A DNA stretch of 64,000 bases, from assembly GCA_009746045.1 (NCBI GenBank), contig RPFO01002017.1:62001-126000 (forward strand), in the 5' to 3' direction. The position numbers and the translations under genes are program-made. Below are positions 57,428 through 64,000 of this stretch, in pieces. Below the pieces are notes generated by a model. The model searched no databases and was not told the origin of the DNA. It saw nothing but the letters and a program-made list of their open reading frames with translations. Within the stretch, counting starts at the first letter, position 1; the number at the start of each line of letters is the position of its first letter. The DNA is from Mesostigma viride (taxonomy: Eukaryota; Streptophyta; Mesostigmatophyceae; Mesostigmatales; Mesostigmataceae).

Positions 57428-58258
57428 ACGTGGGCGAGGGGGCGAGGGGGCGAGGGGGCGAGGGGGCAAGGGGGCAAGGGGGCAAGGGGCAAGGGGGCAA
57501 GGGGCAAGGGGCAAGGGGCAAGGGGGCAAGGGGGCAAGGGGGCAAGGGGGCAAGGGGGCAAGGGGGCAAGGGGGCAAGGGGGCAAGGGGGCAAGGGGGCA
57601 AGGGGGCAAGGGGGCAAGGGGCAAGGGGGCAAGGGGCAAGGGGGCAAGGGGGCAAGGGGGCAAGGGGGCAAGGGGGCAAGGGGGCAAGGGGGCAAGGGGG
57701 CAAGGGGGCAAGGGGGCAAGGGGGCAAGGGGGCAAGGGGCAAGGGGCAAGGGGGCAAGGGGGCAAGGGGGCAAGGGGGCAAGGGGGCAAGGGGGCAAGGG
57801 GGCAAGGGGGCAAGGGGGCAAGGGGGCAAGGGGGCAAGGGGCAAGGGGGCAAGGGGGCAAGGGGGCAAGGGGCAAGGGGGCAAGGGGGCAAGGGGGCAAG
57901 GGGGCAAGGGGGCAAGGGGGCAAGGGGCAAGGGGGCAAGGGGGCAAGGGGGCAAGGGGCAAGGGGGCAAGGGGGCAAGGGGGCAAGGGGGCAAGGGGGCA
58001 AGGGGGCAAGGGGGCAAGGGGCAAGGGGCAAGGGGCAAGGGGGCAAGGGGGCAAGGGGCAAGGGGGCAAGGGGGCAAGGGGGCAAGGGGGCAAGGGGGCA
58101 AGGGGGCAAGGGGGCAAGGGGGCAAGGGGGCAAGGGGCAAGGGGGCAAGGGGGCAAGGGGGCAAGGGGGCAAGGGGGCAAGGGGGCAAGGGGGCAAGGGG
58201 GCAAGGGGGCAAGGGGGCGAGGGGGCAAGGGGGCAAGGGGGAAAGGGGGAAAGGGGGA
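57428..58258. repeat. 7/8-bp G-rich array (GGGGCAA / GGGGGCAA)
   Basis: About 105 units, mixing 7- and 8-bp forms, start with GGGGGCGA and end GGGGGAAA. Strongly G-quadruplex-prone. It creates long open frames on both strands (Pro/Leu/Ala/Cys on minus) that are not genes. It lies just downstream of the splice donor of exon e of the minus-strand gene, thus probably in its intron. Confidence 0.95.
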
Positions 58259-58872
58259 CAGAAAGGGAAATCACCCTGCATGGCACCCACCTGCTGCACG
58301 GTATCCCCCGTCTCCGGGTTGGTGAACAGCTGCCAGGCGCCCGTGTGGTCAAACGGGTTCCCCTTCACAGGGATGTCCCACATGTGCGGCGCGAATCGGC
58401 AGTCATCCCCCACCACGCCCACCACCAACCCTTCCATCAGGTGCCACGTCCAAGGGAGGAATGAGATCACGTTGTTGCCCAGGATATGCAGCCGGCCCAA
58501 CTCCCCAATGACATACCGCCCGGTGTCACGCCCGGCCTCCAAAGGACTCACGCCCACAAACGAGCGCGCTCCATATTGATCCAGAAAGCGCTGCGTGGTC
58601 AGGTTGGTGGATTTACCGTACGCAAGGTAGAGCGGTAGGCCGGACGCAGACACGGCCCGCAGTGCCATCTGCAATGGGACGGACAGCTCGAGCGCGAGTG
58701 CATCGAGGCTGATGACGCCAGCGTAGTCGCCACGCCTACTGTACCCCCTTGGAGGAGGTTGGTGTATTCGCTCAGGACGGTGACTTGGATGTCTTGGAAC
58801 ACATGCCTGTCCATCCAAGGGGGAGATATTGACTAACGGGACAGTGCACATCCATGCGTATAGACTAGACAT

Positions 58873-59440
58873 AGTTCAAAGTCTCATAATTATTAGTCTC
58901 ATGGACCTCTTGGGGTATGTTCCTGCGCGGTCGGGATGGGGAGGCAGAGGGAAGATGTCATTAGTCATGAACCATGCAGCAAAGACATCAATGTGATGAA
59001 CCCCAAAGTGGATCCATAAAATTTACACCAACAACAGCGTCATGGACCTATATTAGAACAAGCTCCTGAGTGTCAGCGTCGGAGGAGATGATAGTAGCAT
59101 TAACTAAACACCAGCAAGGCAGCGTGCAGTGATGCGGCTGACCTAAGTTACATTCCAACAGGATTTGTTGGGACATACCTAGGCCTTGAGTGGAGGAAGT
59201 TTGGGAAAACAGCTTTTCAGCCGAGTTCAGTTCAGCTCAGGTCAGCAGTGGCGTGGCGTGTTGGTGTTCGGATGCAAGAGGGATATACTTGAGAAAGCAC
59301 CAACGTTCTTCAGAGATGGGGAAGGAACCCAATCAGCTGCAACAGAGGGTGCAAAGGCAAATATCAAAACAAGAAAACTCATTTCTGGCTCATCCTCCCC
59401 CACCCAGACCCTTCTCTGCCCTTCCCCCCAGCCCCCCCCC
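58873..59440 (-). other. Probable intron sequence, no gene recognised
   Basis: A/T-richer, unique-looking DNA between the 58806 exon and the C-rich arrays; no exon seen. Confidence 0.4.
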
Positions 59441-59752
59441 CCCCTCACCCCACCCCATCCCACCCCACCCCACCCCACCCCACCCCACCCCACCCCACCC
59501 CACCCACCCCACCCCACCCCACCCCACCCCACCCCACCCCACCCCACCCACCCCACCCCACCCCACCCCACCCCACCCCACCCCACCCCACCCCACCCCA
59601 CCCCACCCCAGCCCAGCCCAGCCCAGCCCAGCCCAGCCCAGCCCAGCCCAGCCCAGCCCAGCCCAGCCCAGCCCAGCCCAGCCCAGCCCAGCCCAGCCCA
59701 GCCCAGCCCAGCCCAGCCCAGCCCAGCCCAGCCCAGCCCAGCCCACCCCACA
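59440..59752. repeat. Pentanucleotide arrays CCCCA then CCCAG
   Basis: About 30 CACCC units, with three single-C slips, switch sharply at about 59610 to about 27 CAGCC units. Open in several frames (Pro/His/Thr, Pro/Ala/Gln), not coding. Confidence 0.95.
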
Positions 59753-59788
59753 TAATCTCTCGCTATCTCACACCATCTGATGATATCC

Positions 59789-60470
59789 CATGCAGGTGCC
59801 CCATGCTATGCCGCCGCTGTATACGCCTCTCCATATGCTGAGTGTGCCTCATGCGATATCGCATGCAGGTGCCCCATGCTGTGACGCCGCTGTATACGCC
59901 TCTCCATATGCTGAGTGTGCCTCATGTGATATCGCATGCAGGTGCCCCATGCTGTGACGCCGCTGTATACGCCTCTCCATACGCTGTGTGTGCCTCATGT
60001 GATATCGCATGCAGGTGCCCCATGCTGTGCCGCCGCTACATACGCCTCTCCATACGCTGTGTGTGCCTCATGTGATATCGCATGCAGGTGCCCCATGATA
60101 TGCCGCCGCTGTATACGCCTCTCCATATGCTGAGTGTGCCTCATGCGATATCGCATGCAGGTGCCCCATGCTGTGCCGCCGCTGTATACGCCTCTCCATA
60201 TGCTGTGTGTGCCTCATGTGATATCGCATGCAGGTGCCCCATGCTGTGCCGCCGCTGTATACGCCTCTCCATATGCTGTGTGTGCCTCATGTGATATCGC
60301 ATGCAGGTGCCCCATGATATGCCGCCGCTGTATACGCCTCTCCATATGCTGAGTGTGCCTCATGTGATATCGCATGCAGGTGCCCCATGCTATGCCGCCG
60401 CTGTATACGCCTCTCCATATGCTGTGTGTGCCTCATGTGATATCGCATGCAGGTGCCCCATGCTATCGCC
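59789..60470 (-). repeat. 73-bp tandem repeat, 9.3 copies
   Basis: Unit on plus: CATGCAGGTGCCCCATGCTG then TGCCGCCGCTGTATACGCCT, CTCCATATGCTGTGTGTGCC and TCATGTGATATCG. Copies begin at 59789, 59862, 59935 and so on every 73 bp to 60446, and differ at a few sites. The last unit merges with the low end of the 60810 exon (CATGCTATCGCC), so the unit contains the exon edge of the minus-strand gene. Confidence 0.9.
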
Positions 60471-60859
60471 ACAACTGCAGCTGCCAACATAGACATCCGC
60501 AAGCCGCCAGCATAAAGATTGAAACCCCACCAGTCGAACGTGGATCCTGGCAGGTCCCTCTCCGCCTCCACCATATCCTGCCACAGCAGGGGCACCATGG
60601 GCATGCGCTGGGCAAGCCCCCTGATCACCCGGTACTTAACCGCCCTTCGATCGAAGCAGCGGCACCCTGAGCGCGTCATGGGAGATACGCCAGGGTCCCC
60701 GCACATGGGGTTGCCCGCGGCGCGGCAGATCTCTCGCTGCATCGGCCTCGGCGGTAACGGGCGTGGACTGCCGTGGGGTGGCAGGAACGCATTCAAAAAC
60801 CTTGGCGTTTCTGCAATAAAAGAAGAGAGAAACAGAGAGAAAGTTGCACTGGCTGTTTG

Positions 60860-61575
60860 ATATAAACCACTTAAAGAATGTGGCCCGCTGCCGGGATTGA
60901 AAAGCTCTAATAGTAGATATTAAGGTGTAGTTGTGCAGCTCTCATCCCTTGAACGGTGCCACTGGGGAAAAAAACGAATCAAGGCACTCAACGTGCAACT
61001 AAACATCCCAGGCAGGTGATGCAGTTAAAAGCCCTTAAACCGCCACCTGGCCGAAAAGAGACAAACAGGACTTGTCCCATGACCCGATAGCACGGAACCA
61101 ACCCTTGAAAGTTGCCACCATCAGCACTGTCTCAAATGCATCCTATTCCCCGTATGCTCCCATCCTCCACATCAACATGCCTCACCCACACTTGCTCTGC
61201 CGCCATGCCTGCCTCCTAAGGCCTCACAGGGCAACCCCATGTCTAAAGGGGGTTGGATTGTGAAAATGTCGTCTACCACGCCACACCAGTATAGCCACGC
61301 CGGGATCGCCCCCCCCCCCTCTTCTTATCCCGAGGCCCCATGCCTCGCATTGCCTGCCCTGCCCAATGCCTAAACAATCTTTCATGCCCTTGGGCCCTAA
61401 CCGCTGCCCATGACCCCATGGCTTCCACCATCCCTGACGTCGCCATGCCGCCATTCACCCAGTTTCCGAAATTGTCTACATTCCCTAAAAACAGTCACTC
61501 CGCATGCACCCACCCCACAGTTTCCCAGCGGCACTACCATCGCTAGAATGACCCACTTTCTTCGCCCTCACTCAC
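60860..61575 (-). other. Probable intron of the binding-protein-like gene
   Basis: No repeat or exon recognised; a C/T-rich tract precedes the 60810 exon in sense direction only weakly (TTTCTTTTATTGCAG). Confidence 0.4.
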
Positions 61576-62247
61576 CCAGTTGCCCTGCCCCCCGTATATC
61601 CTCGGCTTCAGATACACATCCGACGTGACCATCTGGCCCGTCTGGCGCTCGGCTGACGCCAGCGCCAACCCCAGCTACGACTGCGAGTAGAAGGAAGGGT
61701 CCAGCGCGACCACCCTGCGCCCCTTTGCAATGTCCCTCAGCACCTCCGTCGACGTCTCGTACACCAGCACCGTCACGTCCCTCTTGCGACTGAACCTCAG
61801 CCGCTGCTTGACCAGCTTGTACACTGCCGAGTCCATCGTGACGATCCCGATCTGCTGCCCAGGGAGGCCCGCCAGGGACACCTCGATCCCTTCCAAAAAT
61901 AGCCGGATGTCGTAGATCAGCGGGGCGCGCCACTGCCAGTTTCCAGACAGGCCAGCGCTGTGGAACTCCTGGACGATGGAGCGGCAGTGCACGTACCCGA
62001 TACAGTACTGCTGGATACGTCACTGTTCGATCACGCACTCAACGTGCGTGATGCCGGAGGCGATGAGCTGGCGGGCGAGGCGAACAGAGACGTCGACGGT
62101 CGGCAGGCGGATGTAGTGGAGGGAGGCCCGCACGGGCCCTGTGGCTGGCTCGTGCGATTGGAGCTCGTGGAGCAGGTCTGGGTTGACCCCCCCCACGATG
62201 TAGACGGGGATACCAGCCTCGTTGGCGGCCAGGAGGGGGGGGATGAA
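61576..62247 (-). pseudogene. Best-preserved binding-protein exon, with two in-frame stops
   Basis: 672 bp between an acceptor CACACAG and a donor GTGAGT, exactly 224 codons in phase 0, containing TGA at codon 76 and TAG at codon 191. Flanking text is well kept on both sides of each stop (CVIEQ stop RIQQYCIGY; FYSQS stop LGLALASAERQTGQ). The TAG sits where this family often has an aromatic or Gly-Tyr-Leu-like position, so a TAC-to-TAG change is likely. Other stops used in the window (TAA, TAG) argue against a changed code. Confidence 0.55.
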
Positions 62248-62339
62248 CTGTGTGCGCTCATAATACCAAGCGCGGGGGGGGGAACACAACTCAGTTGTGG
62301 AAACGTTTAACAAGTCGAAGTCTTTGCTATTCTGATACA

Positions 62340-62897
62340 TTAATATATAATTCAGACATAGTGATAAGATAAGATATGACCAGTACTCATGTGGCCCTGT
62401 GACGATAAGTAGACAGGATTATCCTAACGATGATCATTCTGACCCCTGTCGCATTATTTTCGCTTCAACAATCCCGCGCGTGCGTTGGACGTATCCATCC
62501 GTTACCGTGCAACAAGCCACCCCCAACAACATCTTTGATCACAAACCGATGGCAACGTCCTGTTCTGAACCGCATATTCCTGGCCAGCCAAGCAAGGGAG
62601 TTCGTTCATTCCTTGTGCCAACCTCTGTCACACGGCCAAAGCACACCGCGCCTGGCACCCACACTTTACTTTCTAACAGCCCTCGCCCTCGCACCCTGTG
62701 TTCCATGTGACAGCCTCTATCACTCGGCCAAAGCATGCCATGCCTGGCACACACACTTTGGGCTGGCAAAGTAAGCGCAGGATGACACACCAGGTCAGCC
62801 CCCGTGACAGCATGATTTGCGCTGTTACTACGCTCTGCGTGTCGAGCTGACGACCTTGTTCACGCCCGATCACTATAGCAGCAGCGAAAAAAGCAGA
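62340..62897 (-). other. Probable intron of the binding-protein-like gene
   Basis: Holds two similar stretches, about 62630-62695 and 62700-62760: CACACGGCCAAAGCACACCG and CACTCGGCCAAAGCATGCCA, each followed by a CTGGCACACAC-like run. An exon linking the two phase-incompatible exons could hide here. Confidence 0.35.
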
Positions 62898-62932
62898 CGC
62901 AGCAGCAGCAGCGGCGGCGGCGGCGGCGGTGC
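62895..62932. repeat. GCA/GCG trinucleotide repeat
   Basis: GCAGCAGCAGCGGCGGCGGC-type run of about 12 units; would encode poly-Ala or poly-Ser if translated but lies in an intron in the proposed model. Confidence 0.85.
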
Positions 62933-63154
62933 AATACACAATAGTATATATCAGGTCACTATAACGCGCCGCTCTACTGTACAGGGTGGTGACAATGCCT
63001 GACGTCCCTGCCTGCACCTCGGCATTCAGGAAGTTGATCGTGTCCATCTCCTGCGACAGAAAATATTTATTGCAACATAATTACGGCAGGGCCGGCCTCC
63101 AACAGGGGCGCAGCTAGCCGTCAGCTTTGCAGCCACCTGACCACCATTCCTGAG

Positions 63155-63372
63155 GTCATGCTGCTCCGTTCCTAAGGTGGTGTTCCAGATCTGAGGTCAT
63201 CCTGCTCCGTTCCTAAGGTGGTGTTCCAGATCTGAGGTCATCCTGCTCCATTCCTAAGGTGGTGTTCCAGATCTGGGGTCATCCCGCTCCGTTCCTAAGG
63301 TGGTGTTCCAGATCTGGGGTCATCCCGCTCCGTTCCTATGGTGGTGTTCCAGATCTGGGGTCATCCTGCGCA
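63155..63372 (-). repeat. 41-bp tandem repeat, about five copies
   Basis: Unit TGTTCCAGATCTGAGGTCAT then CCTGCTCCGTTCCTAAGGTGG. The last copy merges into GGTCATCCTGCGCACGTTTC, the edge of the proposed 63430-63384 exon (minus strand), as in the other exon-edge arrays. Confidence 0.85.
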
Positions 63373-63494
63373 CGTTTCTGATACCCAGCGAAGCCAAAGA
63401 ATATCATATACACAACAAGGGGCGCACTGCCTTCATGGCTTCGTGACAACAAGGTGGCTGCTGTGGTGAACAGAAGTGGAACTGACGCACTGAG

Positions 63495-63532
63495 AGAGAG
63501 GGGGGGGGAGAGATGAGAGAGACACAGACACA

Positions 63533-63567
<35 letters not shown>

Positions 63568-63618
63568 AGAGAGAGACAGACAGACAGACAGAGAGAGAGA
63601 GACAGACAGAGAGAGATT
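63495..63618. repeat. GA/CA/GACA microsatellite
   Basis: Mixed run of CA (about 63520-63562), GA and CAGA units. Confidence 0.95.
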
Positions 63619-64000
63619 GAGTTTGTGTGCTTTTGTGCTGACAAGCTTACAAGCATAGCAAACAACAACATCTCCATGAAAGTCACCTACAGAGCTTCAA
63701 GCCGCCAAAGACCACGGCCAACAAGGAAATAGAATTTCACGTGCCTGCGATGGGGGTCAAAGTAAGAAATACACTAACATTGAACAAGGAAAAGACCAGG
63801 GCTGAGGGGTGAGCATGGGTGGCGTGGGGTCCCTGTCTGCAGCTATGCACTGGATCAAGCAAGTGCTATCATAGGCGTGTGGGTGTGCAGGTACTTAAGG
63901 CTGGCGAGTTACTCATAGAACTGCCTAGGTATATCAGAGCAGCTATACCTGAAGTAGTAAAGCAGCAGGTATAGCAAATGTCCAGATACTTATAGCTGGC
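63619..64000. other. Right edge, nothing recognised
   Basis: No exon or repeat identified. Upstream exons of the minus-strand gene would be expected here or beyond the edge. Confidence 0.4.

Larger units (their letters stand above)
58291..63430 (-). pseudogene. Multi-exon gene with periplasmic (sugar) binding-protein-like segments, broken
   Basis: Putative exons on the minus strand: about 63430-63384 (VVYMIFFGFAGYQ), 63050-62980 (EMDTINFLNAEVQAGTSGIV), 62247-61576, 60810-about 60409 and 58806-58291. The 62247 exon reads FIPPLLAANEAGIPVYIVGG and later YLKPRIYGGQGNW, the layout of type-1 periplasmic binding proteins (LacI/Peripla_BP_4 family). The last exon (YAGVISLDALALE, SGLPLYLAYG, RSFVGVSPLEAGRDTGRYVI) resembles the same fold again. 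The 60810 exon has a Cys-rich part and DWWGFNLYAGG before a hydrophobic stretch. Defects: in-frame TGA at 62022-62020 and TAG at 61677-61675, and a -1 slip at a G run (58744-58748). Several junctions could not be joined in phase. It may be an extracellular ligand-binding receptor or its relic. Family assignment is moderate, gene structure weak. Confidence 0.45.

Noticed and set aside
57341-58872. Frames of 295-506 codons over the GGGGCAA array
   Set aside because: Low-complexity translation on both strands; only the 58806-58291 part reads as real coding text.
59186-59780. Pro/His/Ala-rich frames over the CCCCA/CCCAG arrays
   Set aside because: Open only because of simple repeats.
59789-60470. 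Possible CRISPR array (73-bp period)
   Set aside because: The whole 73 bp is repeated; there are no unique spacers.
61675-62022. Reassigned stop codons (TGA, TAG as sense)
   Set aside because: The armadillo gene and B9D1 (about 2,600 codons together) contain no in-frame stop, and TAA and TAG act as ends elsewhere; mutation or error is simpler.
62673-63047. Frame with a poly-Ala run as a genuine protein
   Set aside because: The Ala run is the GCA/GCG repeat after the likely end of the 63050 exon and is probably intronic.

Overview
This is nuclear DNA from a eukaryote, most likely a flagellated green alga. The host genes are split by many GT-AG introns. One encodes a transition-zone protein of the cilium (B9D1). 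Another carries a kinase-like domain of the plant RLK/Pelle type fused to a RING and an armadillo array. Short stretches of the plant/algal telomere unit TTTAGGG occur inside introns. Exons are GC-rich, and introns are packed with mono-C tracts, micro- and minisatellites. No species is claimed. Bacterial features such as operons, ribosome binding sites and CRISPR arrays are absent.

Layout. (1) 1-3474, minus strand: the 5' five exons of a B9D1 gene, which runs off the left edge. (2) 3475-4397: a divergent promoter region. (3) 4398-33647, plus strand: one 25-exon gene of 29 kb. I could chain it with every splice phase matching, giving 2,433 codons plus a stop: degenerate kinase (HGN for HRD), RING finger, about 2,000 residues of armadillo repeats, and a C-terminal CVIM prenylation box. 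(4) 33.9-43.4 kb: a graveyard of non-LTR retrotransposon (LINE) pieces, mostly on the minus strand. It holds a 3.0-kb TTAA-flanked piggyBac-like element (34530-37505) that itself carries a 5'-truncated LINE with a 10-bp target duplication. (5) 43393-55185: a larger piggyBac element with a full transposase gene, cut in two by a young Ty1/copia-type retrotransposon (43802-52300; 455-bp LTRs differing at one base; 5-bp target duplication). The whole nest sits in an older LINE. (6) 55.2-57.4 kb: another broken LINE. (7) About 58.3-63.4 kb, minus strand: a multi-exon gene with sugar-binding-protein-like (periplasmic binding protein type 1) segments, broken by two in-frame stops and one frame slip.

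The main pattern is that introns of all three host genes contain decayed tandem copies of their own exon edges. A 20-75 bp stretch spanning a splice site is repeated one to nine times into the intron, at spacings of about 30-140 bp. Only the outermost copy keeps the reading frame. This explains much of the intron length and repeat content and is the observation most worth following.
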